From positions 310,001-374,000 of the forward strand of contig NZ_CP106952.1 of the NCBI RefSeq assembly GCF_030419005.1: 64,000 nucleotides of DNA. The letters run 5' to 3'. The notes under the pieces are model-generated. The model was not told where the DNA came from, made no database searches, and saw only the letters and a list, made by a program, of their open reading frames with translations. Each line of letters starts with the position of its first letter. Within the stretch, counting starts at the first letter, position 1. The position numbers were made by a program, and so were the translations under genes. Shown here piece after piece: positions 26,238-35,073 of the stretch. Source of the DNA: Eleftheria terrae. GTDB taxonomy: Bacteria > Pseudomonadota > Gammaproteobacteria > Burkholderiales > Burkholderiaceae_C.

Positions 26238-27308
26238 TCATTCGATCAGCTGGCGGATCGCACGGGCCAAATCGTCCCACTTCTCAGGAGGAAACAGGTC
26301 GGGCGGCAGCTGAATCACGGTGCGCCCTTTCCCATCCACAGAAAGAAGCGCCGCTTGGCCCGATGGCAGCTGGACGGAGCGCGAAGGAGGCAAGGCCAAC
26401 TCACTGGGTGGTGTGCGCAGGCATGCGGTCAAACGGGCAAACACGTCGGCAGCAGGTACCAGACCGCCTTGTTTTCCAATCTCCCGGGCAGCCGCGAGCA
26501 CGGCTTCCTGGTGCTCGTTCAGAGCCCTCTCCAGGTCGGTTGCCCACCGGAACTGGATCGAATTGGGCGACGGGAAAGCGCTGGTCACCTCTTGCGGCAG
26601 CTTCGCGATGCGCATGGCTTTTCCGATATCGCTCACGCTGCGTCCAATGGCGGCACCCAACTTGGTGGCGGAAGGAAACAGCTTCTCTTCGATGGCGCGG
26701 AGGTACATGCGCCCTTGCTCCCACGCCGACAGACTTTCCCGCCCCCGGTTCTCCCGCTCCATCTCCACGAAGAGCAGGGAATCGTCGAGCTCGGCCACCA
26801 CCGCCAGCACCGGCAGCCCCAGCTCCAGGCAGGCACGGTGCCGTCGGTGGCCGAACACCACTTCGTACTTCACTGCATCGTCATCGGCCTTGCGCCCGGA
26901 AATGGGGCGCACCTTGATCGGCTGGACATTGCCCCCGGCGTCCAGAATTTCGCGTTTGAGCGCGTCGAAGGCCTCACCGCTGAAAGCGTCCGGATGCCGG
27001 TTCGCCCACCGACTGGGTGCGATGCTGCGAGGATCCAGGCGTTGAGCGCCACGTTCGCCAGCCAGTCGTTCCACCTCGGATTCAAGCTCCTCGATGCGCC
27101 CTTCCAGCTTGTTGGTCTCGAAAACAGTGGTGGTGAGCAGTCCTACGCCGGTTCGCGGCGCAGCCCGCGGAACGACGGGCGCAGGTTGCGATGGAGCGGC
27201 GGCCCCTTCTGTCGCCGCCTCGCCTGGGGTATCGAGGCCGCTGGTGGGCAACACGAAGTTGATCCCCGCTCCTTTTTTCTTGGTGGGATAAGAAGAAGCC
27301 ATTGTCAT
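26238..27308 (-). CDS. parB: ParB partition protein
   Basis: 356-residue ParB/RepB-type centromere-binding protein. The N-terminus is a flexible Ala/Pro-rich linker followed by a coiled coil (about 60-85, NKLEGRIEELESEVERL). The ParB/Srx core has FGHRRHRACLELGLP, the CTPase-type arginine motif, and ENRGRESLSAWEQGRMY. The helix-turn-helix is around LGAAIGRSVSDIGKAM. It should bind parS and load onto DNA for segregation with ParA. Its ATG overlaps the parA stop (ATGA), so the two are coupled. Three candidate parS palindromes lie just downstream. Confidence 0.93.
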   Translation of the reverse strand: MTMASSYPTKKKGAGINFVLPTSGLDTPGEAATEGAAAPSQPAPVVPRAAPRTGVGLLTTTVFETNKLEGRIEELESEVERLAGERGAQRLDPRSIAPSRWANRHPDAFSGEAFDALKREILDAGGNVQPIKVRPISGRKADDDAVKYEVVFGHRRHRACLELGLPVLAVVAELDDSLLFVEMERENRGRESLSAWEQGRMYLRAIEEKLFPSATKLGAAIGRSVSDIGKAMRIAKLPQEVTSAFPSPNSIQFRWATDLERALNEHQEAVLAAAREIGKQGGLVPAADVFARLTACLRTPPSELALPPSRSVQLPSGQAALLSVDGKGRTVIQLPPDLFPPEKWDDLARAIRQLIE

Positions 27309-28477
27309 GCTCCGAGTTGCCGGCGCCAGAACGCCTGGGTCTGGTCTTCGATCAGTTCAACGAACCTCTCGTACGCCTCATAGGCGCGCTTGAAAGTGCG
27401 GGTGCTTGCGTTGGCAGGGCTGCTGTCGTAGACGGTGCCGAACTCGGCACTCGACGTGCTGACAGCCGCCGCTTTCGGGATCTCGACCGGAAGCACCTTG
27501 TCGGTGTATGCGGCAGAAATCCATTCGCGAACATAGGTGCTCGCGCCATCGTTCGTGTCCACTTTCGACAGCAGGATGTCGATGAAGGCGAATTCCTTCT
27601 CGCCACCGCGATTCGCGACCAGCTGTGTGGTCAGGTCTGAGAACAAGTCCCAGAACTGCGCGCTGGAGGCGAAATCCAGTGCGTTCGGCGGCAGCGGCAT
27701 GATGATCCCGTCGCTGGCCATCAGGGCATTGATGGTGGTGTAGGAGAGAGCGGGCGGTGTGTCGATCAAGATGACGTCGTAGTCCAGGCGAGCTGGATCG
27801 ATGCCGTAGTTCAGCACGTTCCAGAATTCGAACTTCGGGTCCTTGCTCTGCTTCGCGGGCAGCACAAACTCCGCCGAGAACAGCAGCGAGGCGGCTGCGA
27901 CCAGATCGATGCCATCCCAATATGTCGGCCGGATTGCGTAGCCGATTTCAGACTGTGCGCCACTGAACAGCGGCAACACGGTGTCGTCGACGTTGACCTC
28001 GGAATCGGGCAGCAGTCCGAACAGTGTGGTCAGGCTGCCTTGTGGATCGCAGTCAATCACCAGCACCCGGTGTCCTCGAAGACTCAAGCCCTGGGCAAGG
28101 GTCAGGGCCGTGGTGGTCTTGGTGACGCCGCCCTTGAAATTGCCGACGGCGATGGTGATCGCCTCTGCACCCTCCGGACGGAGTTCGTCTCGACGTATGT
28201 CCCGGATCCAATGGCGCACTTCCGGCTGAGTGAACTCACGGCGTGAGCCCGTGCTGTTGAGCCGGCCGGTGGGCAGGTCTCCTTTGCGAATTCGATAGTC
28301 CACCTGGGACTTGTCGAGGCCGGTTAAGGCCATCAGCTGTGAGGTGTTGTAGGTCGGGGCTTTTTTGCGGGAGTTCGGGGCAAGCATGGCCCCCCGGACT
28401 TGCGCAACGACCGATTTGACACGGTCGGCCTGTTCGCCAATGGCGTCCAGGGTGATGGGTTTTGCTGCGGTCACCAT
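27305..28477 (-). CDS. parA: ParA partition ATPase (type Ia, with N-terminal HTH)
   Basis: 390-residue Walker-type partition ATPase. Residues 40-95 form a MerR-like helix-turn-helix (QLMALTGLDKSQVDYRIRKG), as in autorepressing type Ia ParA proteins. The deviant Walker A box is NFKGGVTKTTT (113-123), Walker A' is VIDCDPQGSL, and Walker B is DYDVILIDTPPAL. It drives segregation of the replicon with ParB and probably represses its own promoter. The start is taken as ATG at 28477; GTG at 28528 would add 17 basic residues. The promoter faces the origin region. Confidence 0.93.
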   Translation of the reverse strand: MVTAAKPITLDAIGEQADRVKSVVAQVRGAMLAPNSRKKAPTYNTSQLMALTGLDKSQVDYRIRKGDLPTGRLNSTGSRREFTQPEVRHWIRDIRRDELRPEGAEAITIAVGNFKGGVTKTTTALTLAQGLSLRGHRVLVIDCDPQGSLTTLFGLLPDSEVNVDDTVLPLFSGAQSEIGYAIRPTYWDGIDLVAAASLLFSAEFVLPAKQSKDPKFEFWNVLNYGIDPARLDYDVILIDTPPALSYTTINALMASDGIIMPLPPNALDFASSAQFWDLFSDLTTQLVANRGGEKEFAFIDILLSKVDTNDGASTYVREWISAAYTDKVLPVEIPKAAAVSTSSAEFGTVYDSSPANASTRTFKRAYEAYERFVELIEDQTQAFWRRQLGA

Positions 28478-28585
28478 AAGGTTCGCTTTCTCTGCCTTTC
28501 TTGTCGCTGTCGCGGGCGACCGCGACACCTGCGGATTCTATGGCACACGCGACTTTTGGCGACACCGGCGTTTTCTGCGTCTTGG

Positions 28586-28616
28586 ACTGTCCTCAAGGTC
28601 GGATTTCCAGGACAGT
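28586..28616. repeat. Inverted iteron pair at the parA side of the origin
   Basis: Arms ACTGTCCT and AGGACAGT form a perfect 8-bp inverted repeat, with TGTCC and GGACA cores 22 bp apart. The core is the same as in the direct iterons further right. Confidence 0.75.
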
Positions 28617-28631
28617 TCGCGAGACGGGGTC

Positions 28632-28640
28632 TTATCCACA
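28632..28640 (+). promoter_or_regulatory. DnaA box (TTATCCACA)
   Basis: Exact match to the consensus DnaA box TTATCCACA. It lies directly before an AT-rich segment (28650-28716) and upstream of the iterons, the classic order of an iteron-type plasmid origin. Confidence 0.85.
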
Positions 28641-28721
28641 GCCGCCATGGTCTTCAAAAGATTTAAGCCTTTAAGAGTTTGGCGGAGAAAAATCCTTTTA
28701 AATCAATGAGTTATACCGACT

Positions 28722-28815
28722 TGCGTCCGGGAAGTGCTCGACATCCGTCCGGGAAGACCCCCAAACCCGTCCGGGAAGACCGTGCAAGTTGTCCGTCGCT
28801 GATCGGAACTGTCCT
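28722..28815 (+). repeat. 22-bp direct-repeat iterons
   Basis: Five direct repeats with core YGTCC at 28724, 28746, 28768, 28790 and 28810. The first three share CGTCCGGGAAG; the last two diverge after the core. Period two helical turns. Probable Rep-binding sites that open the adjacent AT-rich DNA. Confidence 0.85.
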
Positions 28816-29008
28816 GCTTCTCCGGGGCCGAGGGCGATGGATCACCCAATTTCGCCGCTGGTGGCGGCTGCCGGGCGCATGGCGTGCGGCTTGTTGCCAA
28901 CTGTCCAGGTTTTCCGGTGCCCTGGGCACACCGCGTCCTTCCTCTAGCAGGGTGCCGGGGCGCTGAAGTGTCCGGGAATTCGGGCCGGAACGGGGGTCGC
29001 CGCTGCGC

Positions 29009-29026
29009 GGAAGTGTCCGCACTTCC
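29009..29026. repeat. Hairpin around one iteron
   Basis: GGAAGTG and CACTTCC form a perfect 7-bp inverted repeat with a four-base loop at one of the 45-bp-spaced TGTCC cores. A small structural variation inside the iteron array. Confidence 0.6.
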
Positions 29027-29340
29027 CGGTGCGACGCCCGAGACGCGGGTGGCCTCCAACTGTCCTGAATTTCGAGCCCGGCGCTTGAGGACTGCACCTC
29101 GCAAGTGTCCGGCTTTCCCGGCGCCTTGCGGCGCGGGCGCCATTCTGCGAACTGTCCGGGCTTTCGAGTGACGCAGGCTGGCTAAGCCATTGATTTTTCG
29201 TTGCCGGCGCGTTCCGCTGCGGTTCAGCGTCGCGCAACAGGAGTGCCGAACTGTCCGGAAAGTCCGGCCCCGGTGCGTTGGCAGCCTTTCCGGCCGGCTG
29301 CCGAACTGTCCAACCCGCTGTGGATCCCCGATTCCAAAAA

Positions 29341-29360
29341 TGTCCGCTTGCGGTTGGACA
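29341..29360. promoter_or_regulatory. Inverted iteron operator at the rep promoter
   Basis: TGTCC, ten bases, GGACA: an inverted pair of iteron cores ending 13 bp before the rep start codon. Iteron plasmids often repress rep through such inverted half-iterons bound by Rep dimers. TATACT (29361-29366) next to it could be the -10 element, which would put the transcript start at or near the ATG. Confidence 0.65.
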
Positions 29361-29373
29361 TATACTTCCTGGT

Positions 29374-30753
29374 ATGGAGCCGGCGGGAAACAAGCGCAAG
29401 AGAGAAGGGCTGCCCACCACGCTGAACAAGCCGGTGGCGGCGTTGGCCATCGTGCCGTTGAACCGCAACCTGACCGTCACCGCCCGCAAGGCCTACAACG
29501 TGATGCTGCACATCGCGCAAAACGCCGGCGATACCGGGGATCTGGGCTTCAGTGCGCCCCTCAATGCCATCCTGAGGGGGTTCGGTGTGGGCAACAACGT
29601 GGCCACCGACGCGAAGCGCTACATCGACCAGATGACCTCCACCAAGATCGAGTGGCGGCCGCTCACCGAGGGCGAACAGTGGCAGTTGCCCAACGACGGC
29701 CGCGACCCGTCCCTGCTCGAATGGCGCGCTGGCGAGGAGGCTCGCGATGAACTGCGCATCTTCAACATGTTGGCGGAAGTGCGCCTCTACAAGAAGGCCG
29801 GCGAAAACTGGGTGACCTGGTTTTATCCTCCCACCATCAAGGAACAGATGCTGGGGCCGCATCGCTGGGCCAGGCTGGAGCTGGAAGTGATCGCCCAGCT
29901 CGGGACGTACACCGCGGTGGCCTTGTATGAGATTTGCGCGCGCTACCGGGACAACCCGGCGGGTGTTACTTCACGCCACCCGTGGAGCTGGTGGGTCGAC
30001 GTCTTGAAAGGCTCGGAAGCGGGCAAGCAACGCGAGTGGCGCAAGTTCAAGAACGAGTTCGTCAATCCAGCGATCCGCGAGATCAACGAGGTCAGCGAGA
30101 TCGAGATCGAGTTGCTGGAATACAAGCAGGGCCGTGCGATCGCCGACGTGCAGTTCGCCGTGAGGAAAAAGGCGCCGCAGGCTTTGCCCAACAAGCCCCA
30201 GCCGCCGGATGTCTCGCAGCTGTTGCGCGCTGCGCGCCTCGGCATTCGGGAGAGTGATGCGGAAGCCCTGCTGGAGCGCTACGGCGATGCGGCCATGACC
30301 CATGCGCTGGACGCGATGGAGCGCCACATGAGCCACCACGCCTCCAAGACGATCTTCAACAAGAGCGCCTATCTGAAGTCCATCCTGCTCGGCAAGACCG
30401 CGAGCTTCGGCGAGACCGAGGCGCCGCCGCTGGAGAACCCGCCGCCCAGCACCCGGGCTGCCGCTCCGCGACTGGCCAGTGCGGAGTCCGACGAATGGCG
30501 TGCCCGGCGCTTGGCCGAGATCCAGACCGAGTTCGAAGCCCTGAGCGCGCAGGAACAGGCGCAATGGGTCGAGAAGCTGCGGCTGGACGCGGTCTACCGT
30601 GGCGGCGTCAGCGCCACGGTGATGCGCCGCCTGGAGGCCGGGGCTTGGCGATCGCCCCTCGTGAAGGCAATGGTGATCCGCTTCTATGCGAGTGCTCGCC
30701 ATGGCTCCGACTGGGCCGAGCTGCCTCAGGGCATGGCTTCGGCGGCGGAATGA
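29374..30753 (+). CDS. rep: Replication initiator protein (Rep_3/RepB-like winged-helix family)
   Basis: 459-residue plasmid-type initiator. Residues 15-130 form the first winged-helix region (LNKPVAALAIVPLNRNLTV, ARKAYNVMLHIAQNAG). The second, around 160-290, includes LGTYTAVALYEICARYRDNP and WWVDVLKGSE. The C-terminal third is charged and less conserved. The length exceeds that of small Rep_3 proteins (about 300), as is usual for Burkholderiales megaplasmid and chromid initiators. It should bind the iterons upstream and recruit DnaA/DnaB. The start is the ATG at 29374; no clear ribosome site precedes it. Family assignment is from overall pattern, helped by the iterons next to it. Confidence 0.88.
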   Translation: MEPAGNKRKREGLPTTLNKPVAALAIVPLNRNLTVTARKAYNVMLHIAQNAGDTGDLGFSAPLNAILRGFGVGNNVATDAKRYIDQMTSTKIEWRPLTEGEQWQLPNDGRDPSLLEWRAGEEARDELRIFNMLAEVRLYKKAGENWVTWFYPPTIKEQMLGPHRWARLELEVIAQLGTYTAVALYEICARYRDNPAGVTSRHPWSWWVDVLKGSEAGKQREWRKFKNEFVNPAIREINEVSEIEIELLEYKQGRAIADVQFAVRKKAPQALPNKPQPPDVSQLLRAARLGIRESDAEALLERYGDAAMTHALDAMERHMSHHASKTIFNKSAYLKSILLGKTASFGETEAPPLENPPPSTRAAAPRLASAESDEWRARRLAEIQTEFEALSAQEQAQWVEKLRLDAVYRGGVSATVMRRLEAGAWRSPLVKAMVIRFYASARHGSDWAELPQGMASAAE

Positions 30754-30828
30754 GAGGCTGCGGGGCGGGCGGCCGGTGACATGCCGGGCGGTCACGCAGC
30801 GCAGGACGACAACCACTGGAGGGAAGGC

Positions 30829-31563
30829 ATGGGAATCGGCATGGCGCGCAGCTGGCGGCGTGGCATCGTGCGAGGGGGCCTGGTGGGGCTGGCCGCCGCG
30901 GGCGTCATGCTCGGTTACGCCCACTGGCAGGTGGAGTCGGCGGCCCGGGGCCGGATTGCGGCAACACCCGAAGCGGCGGGGCCGCAGCCGGTGGCGCTGC
31001 TGCTCGGCACGGCGCCCGAAACCCGGGGGCGTCCCAACTTCTTCTATGTCGAGCGCCTTCGCGCGGTGGTGCGCCTGTGGCAGCTGGGTCGGGTGCGCGC
31101 GGTGCTGATCAGCGGCGACAACTCGCGGCCCGACTACAACGAGCCGGACAGGATGAAGGCCGATCTGGTGGCTGCCGGCATCCCGGCGGCATTCATCACT
31201 TGCGACTATGCCGGCCTGCGCACGCTGGACTCGGTGGTGCGTGCGCGGCAGGTGTTCGGCTTGCAGCGGGTGCTCATCGTCTCGCAGCGCAGCCATGTGG
31301 AGCGGGCCATCTACCTGGCGTCACGGGTTGGGCTGGATGCGCAGGGCCTGGCGGCCGCCGATGCACCTCGCTGGTGGCAGGTGCGCCAGCAGGCGCGGGA
31401 AGCGCTGGCGAGGGTGGGTGCCGTGTTGGACTTGGTGGTGGGCCGCCAGCCGCGACACCTCGGCTCCCCAGTGCCGGTACCGCTGGTGCCTCCCAGTGCG
31501 ACCGGCGGGCAGCCGCCGGCTCTGCCGGCAGCACTGCCGGCCACTGCCTCCGGGCCCGCCTGA
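30829..31563 (+). CDS. SanA/YdcF-like DUF218 membrane protein
   Basis: 244-residue protein of the DUF218 (SanA/ElyC/YdcF) family. One N-terminal membrane helix (about 10-30) is followed by a periplasmic domain with VALLLGTAPETRGRPNFFY, RVRAVLISGDNS and ITCDYAGLRTLDSVVRARQVFG. SanA homologues affect envelope permeability and vancomycin sensitivity. The C-terminal 35 residues are a Pro/Ala-rich tail. The start at 30829 has GGAGG upstream; an earlier ATG at 30781 lacks one. It follows rep by 75 bp on the same strand. Confidence 0.83.
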   Translation: MGIGMARSWRRGIVRGGLVGLAAAGVMLGYAHWQVESAARGRIAATPEAAGPQPVALLLGTAPETRGRPNFFYVERLRAVVRLWQLGRVRAVLISGDNSRPDYNEPDRMKADLVAAGIPAAFITCDYAGLRTLDSVVRARQVFGLQRVLIVSQRSHVERAIYLASRVGLDAQGLAAADAPRWWQVRQQAREALARVGAVLDLVVGRQPRHLGSPVPVPLVPPSATGGQPPALPAALPATASGPA

Positions 31564-32342
31564 GACGCCAGCCGTCGGGCGCGCCGTGAAAGACTCGCGG
31601 CGCGGGCAGCTTGCACAAACATGAGGCAGCCTGATGACACCCCGCATCAACAGAGGCTGCGCGAGCACCGACTACAGCTTTTCCACAGGGCCATCCACAC
31701 GGACTGTGGAGTTCTACAGGAGGCGAGAAAAAGGGCTTGGTGTTGCAGCGATGTGGAGCGTCGCAGACGGCGCATTCCTCGCCTGCAGGAGCCCGTGGTG
31801 AGTGCGTGCGCTCACTGTGGTGAAGCTGTGCACCGACTGCCCACAGACTTGTTCACACGGTTGCAGAGAGGCAGCGCCACTCCGCACACCGGGAACCGCA
31901 TGGCTGGGGGTTGCACGTCCGTGCCGGAGGGGGGCCGGCGTGACGACCGCGCCGTCTCCTGAAGGGTCTCCCGCCGGCCGCGGGGCGGCACCGTCCTTCC
32001 CGGTGTGACTGCTGCAGCGCCGTCGTGTCGGAGGTGCTGACGCAGCGTCTTCGCCCACAGCGCGGTCGGGTGATCCGCGGCTCGCAGGCGGGTTGCCCGG
32101 CTGACTCGCTTGTCGGCTTCGGCTCGGCTCGGCTCCCTGCTTGCCCCGGCCGGGCCGGCGACGTGCCGTGCAGTCCACACGCCGGCGCCTGGCATGCCGG
32201 GTGCAGCACTGCTGGAGTGACTCATGCGGCCTGGCCCTGCGTTTCGGGGCATCGCGTCATCAGGCCTCGGCTTCGCCTTCAGTTCGGGCTTTCGGATGGA
32301 GGGCCGCGTCGCAAAATTGATGGATCTCACTACGCCTTAGCC
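31564..32342. other. Non-coding region with DnaA-box-like cluster
   Basis: 779 bp without a convincing gene. The left part (31611-31710) is copy 1 of the duplicated DnaA-box-like element. Further TGTGGA, TTGCAG and CCCACAGA sequences continue to about 31865. The rest is GC-rich and unremarkable. It precedes the GGDEF protein gene. Confidence 0.65.
31611..31710. repeat. Duplicated 100-bp element, copy 1 (DnaA-box-like)
   Basis: Aligns without gaps to 37107-37206 at roughly 75-80% identity. Shared blocks are TTGCACAAA, CTGATGACA, CTACAGCTTTTCCACAG, CCATCCACA and CTGTGGA. The core TTTTCCACA differs from the DnaA box by one base, and CTGTGGA is a box core on the other strand. It lies 48 bp after the SanA-like gene. 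Confidence 0.8.
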
Positions 32343-35012
32343 ATGCCTTTGACTCTCGGCTCCGTCCAACGCAAGCTCGCCCGGGTGCTGCTGGCCGCGG
32401 TCGTGCTGTTGATGGCGGCGGTGGCTGGCAGCTTCTATCTCGGCCGCGTCGCCGAAGCGACGGATGACCTGCGCGACGCCGCTGCAGGGCGACTGGCCGC
32501 GCTCGACACCATGCTCACCAGCGTGCTGGATGCCGAGACGGGCCAGCGCGGTTTTGTCATCACTGGCCTCGAGAAGTACCTCGATCCCTACCTTGGCGCC
32601 CGCGAACGGGTGGTGGCAGCGACGGCGCGCGCGCGCGAGCTGTACCGCGGCGATGCGCTGGCGCTGCAGCGGCTGGCTGCCCTGAGTGCCTTGCAGGACG
32701 CCAAGCTGGCTGAACTGCAACGGGTGGTGGAGGTGCGCCGCAGCCAGGGCGAGGCGGCGGCTCGCCAGCTGGTGCTGCAGGACGTCGGTCGCGAGTACAT
32801 GCAGCAGATTCGGCAGGGCGTGCACGAATTGCAGGAGCGCGAGCAGGTGGGCTACCAGTCGCTGGTGGCGCTGGCCGAGTCGCGTCGCCGTGCCGTGCTG
32901 TATGCGGAGGGCTGCGCGGGCTTGCTGATGCTGGCGGTCGCCTTCGCTGCCTATCGCTCGCTGATGTCCCAGGCCGAACGGCAGGAACAACGGTCGCGGC
33001 AGCTGGAGATCGAGGCGCTGAGCGAGAAGCGACTGCGCGCGATCACCGACAACCTGCCTGCCCTGATTGCCCACTTTGACACCGCGCAGCGCTACCTGTT
33101 CGCGAACGCCCATTTCCGCCATGCCCTGTCGGTCGATCCCCGGGCCCTGATCGGCAAGGCGCTGGCCGACGGGCTGGATCCGGCCGAGCACGAGCGGCTG
33201 CAGCCCTTCATCCGTGCGGTGCTGGCGGGCCAGTCAGTCAGCTTCGAGAGTCGCCTGGGCAGTGGGCGGCAGACCTTCCAGCAACACCTCGTGCCGGACC
33301 GCGCGCCCGACGGCAGCGTGTGCGGCTTCTATTCGATCTCCTTCGACATCACCGGGCTGAAGGCGGCCGAGGCGCAGCGCCAGGACAGCGAGGCCCGCAT
33401 CCGCCACATCCTCACCCACGCGCCGGACGCCTACATTGGCATGGACCGGCAGGGACGGATCACCGAATGGAATCGCCAGGCCGAGCTGACGTTCGGCTGG
33501 ACCCGCAACGAGGTGATGGGACAGGACCTCGCCCCGCTGCTGATCCCGGAAGCCGCGCGGGCCGCCCATGTCGCTGGCCAGCGCGCCTTTTCGGTGAGCG
33601 GGCGGGGGCCCTTGCTGAACAAGCGCATCGAGGTGACGGCCCTGCATCGGGACGGCCGGGAGATCCCGGTCGAGATTTCCATCACCGGTGTGCGCGCGGA
33701 GGACGGCTTCGGCGCCAGTGCCTTCCTGAGGGACATCACCGACCGCAAGGCGGCGCAAGCCAAGCTGGAAGCCGGGCGCAAGCGCCTGCGTGACGTCACC
33801 GACAACGTGCCGGCCCTGATCGGTTATTTCGATGCCGAGGAGCGCTGCCACTTCGTCAACGGCCCGGCGCAGCGCCTGCTGAAGCTGCCGGATGACTATG
33901 AGGGCCTGAGCCTGCGCTCGGCCATCGGCGAAACCCTGTATGCGGTGTATGCGCCGCATGTCGCTGCCGCGAAGCAAGGCCAGCGCGCGGCCTTCGATGC
34001 CGTGAGCCGCGGCAACACCCGCTCGCGCGAGCACCAGACCCACCTGATCCCCGACTGGAATACCGAAGGCAATGTGCAGGGCTTCTATGTCCTGGTCTTC
34101 GATGTCACTGCGCTGAAGGAGGCCGAGCAGGCCCGTGCGGAGGGCGAGCGGCGGCTGCGTGCGATCACCGACAACCTGCCGGCCCTGATCACCTACATCG
34201 ATGCCGGGCAACGCATCGTCTTCGCCAACGCGACCTTCAAGGACTGGCTGGGCGTGCCACCGTCGCAGATGCTGGGCCGCCCGCTCGGCGAGGTGATCGG
34301 CCCGGTGCTGCTGGATCAGCGGCGCGAGCATCTCGATGCGGCGCTGCGCGGCGAAAAGGTGTCGTTTGAAATGCGCTCCCAGGCCATGGGCGTCGAGCGC
34401 CACCTGAAGACGGTCTACATCCCCGACCGCCGGCCGAATGGCGAGGTTGCCGGGCTGTTCGCGCTCAGCACCGATGTCACCGCGATGAAGGAAGTGGAGC
34501 AGCAGCTGCAGCAGCTGGCCCGGGTGGACACGCTCACCGGCCTGGCCAACCGGCGGCAGTTCGATGAGAAGCTGGCCGAGGCTCTGCGGCGCCGGCGGCG
34601 CTATGAGCGGGAGTTGGCGGTGCTCTTCCTGGACGTGGACCGCTTCAAGGCCATCAACGACACGCATGGCCATGCCGCTGGCGACCTGGTGCTCGCCGAA
34701 TTCGCCCGCCGGCTGCAGTCGTGTGTGCGCTCGACCGACACGGTGGCCCGGCTGGCGGGCGACGAATTCGTCATCCTGCTGGAGGGGCTGGGCCAGGCCA
34801 GCGAGGCGTCGGCGGTCGCCGAAAAGATCCGCGCGGCGCTGCGGCTTCCGTTCAACCTGCCGACCGAGCGGCTGACGGTGACCTCAAGCATCGGCATTGC
34901 CATTGTCGACGAGGAAACAGACTCCCCGGCGGCGCTGCTTGCGCGGGCCGACGAAGCGCTCTACAGCGCCAAGCGGGCGGGCCGCAACAGCTTCTCCGTG
35001 ATGCATCACTGA
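32343..35012 (+). CDS. CHASE3-PAS4-GGDEF diguanylate cyclase (AGDEF active site)
   Basis: 889-residue membrane sensor. Helix 1 is at about 12-32. A CHASE3-type periplasmic helical domain follows (about 35-180, with ETGQRGFVITG). Helix 2 is at about 192-212. Four PAS domains come next, three carrying the related opening LRAITDNLPALI or LRDVTDNVPALI, which shows internal duplication. The C-terminal GGDEF domain (about 725-885) has the catalytic loop LAGDEFV (Ala805 for the first Gly) and no clear RxxD inhibitory site. AGDEF forms are often active. It should make cyclic-di-GMP in response to envelope and cytosolic signals. Confidence 0.88.
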   Translation: MPLTLGSVQRKLARVLLAAVVLLMAAVAGSFYLGRVAEATDDLRDAAAGRLAALDTMLTSVLDAETGQRGFVITGLEKYLDPYLGARERVVAATARARELYRGDALALQRLAALSALQDAKLAELQRVVEVRRSQGEAAARQLVLQDVGREYMQQIRQGVHELQEREQVGYQSLVALAESRRRAVLYAEGCAGLLMLAVAFAAYRSLMSQAERQEQRSRQLEIEALSEKRLRAITDNLPALIAHFDTAQRYLFANAHFRHALSVDPRALIGKALADGLDPAEHERLQPFIRAVLAGQSVSFESRLGSGRQTFQQHLVPDRAPDGSVCGFYSISFDITGLKAAEAQRQDSEARIRHILTHAPDAYIGMDRQGRITEWNRQAELTFGWTRNEVMGQDLAPLLIPEAARAAHVAGQRAFSVSGRGPLLNKRIEVTALHRDGREIPVEISITGVRAEDGFGASAFLRDITDRKAAQAKLEAGRKRLRDVTDNVPALIGYFDAEERCHFVNGPAQRLLKLPDDYEGLSLRSAIGETLYAVYAPHVAAAKQGQRAAFDAVSRGNTRSREHQTHLIPDWNTEGNVQGFYVLVFDVTALKEAEQARAEGERRLRAITDNLPALITYIDAGQRIVFANATFKDWLGVPPSQMLGRPLGEVIGPVLLDQRREHLDAALRGEKVSFEMRSQAMGVERHLKTVYIPDRRPNGEVAGLFALSTDVTAMKEVEQQLQQLARVDTLTGLANRRQFDEKLAEALRRRRRYERELAVLFLDVDRFKAINDTHGHAAGDLVLAEFARRLQSCVRSTDTVARLAGDEFVILLEGLGQASEASAVAEKIRAALRLPFNLPTERLTVTSSIGIAIVDEETDSPAALLARADEALYSAKRAGRNSFSVMHH

Positions 35013-35043
35013 CCTGCAGCGCCGGGGAACGCGGCCGGAGGAG

Positions 35044-35066
35044 GTGCATCGCAATTGCACTACAAT
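35044..35066. promoter_or_regulatory. Candidate operator/promoter of the toxin-antitoxin pair
   Basis: Short inverted repeat GTGCA-N7-TGCAC followed at once by TACAAT, a good -10 hexamer, 8 bp before the antitoxin start codon. Position and symmetry fit autorepression by the antitoxin; the -35 box is not clear. Confidence 0.45.
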
Positions 35067-35073
35067 GACTTGC

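Larger units (their letters stand above)
28586..29360. other. Replication origin (oriV) of a chromid or megaplasmid
   Basis: Roughly 775-bp non-coding region between parA and rep. From left to right it holds an inverted iteron pair, a perfect DnaA box, an AT-rich probable unwinding segment (28650-28716, with ATTTAAGCCTTTAAG and CCTTTTAAATCAATG), and a long series of TGTCC/CGTCC cores. Core positions are 28724, 28746, 28768, 28790 and 28810 (22, 22, 22 and 20 bp apart), then 28902, 28969, 29014, 29061, 29106, 29153 (mostly 45-47 bp apart), 29252, 29307 and 29341. Multiples of about 22 bp place the cores on one face of the helix, as expected for Rep-binding iterons. Rep is encoded immediately downstream. 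Confidence 0.85.
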
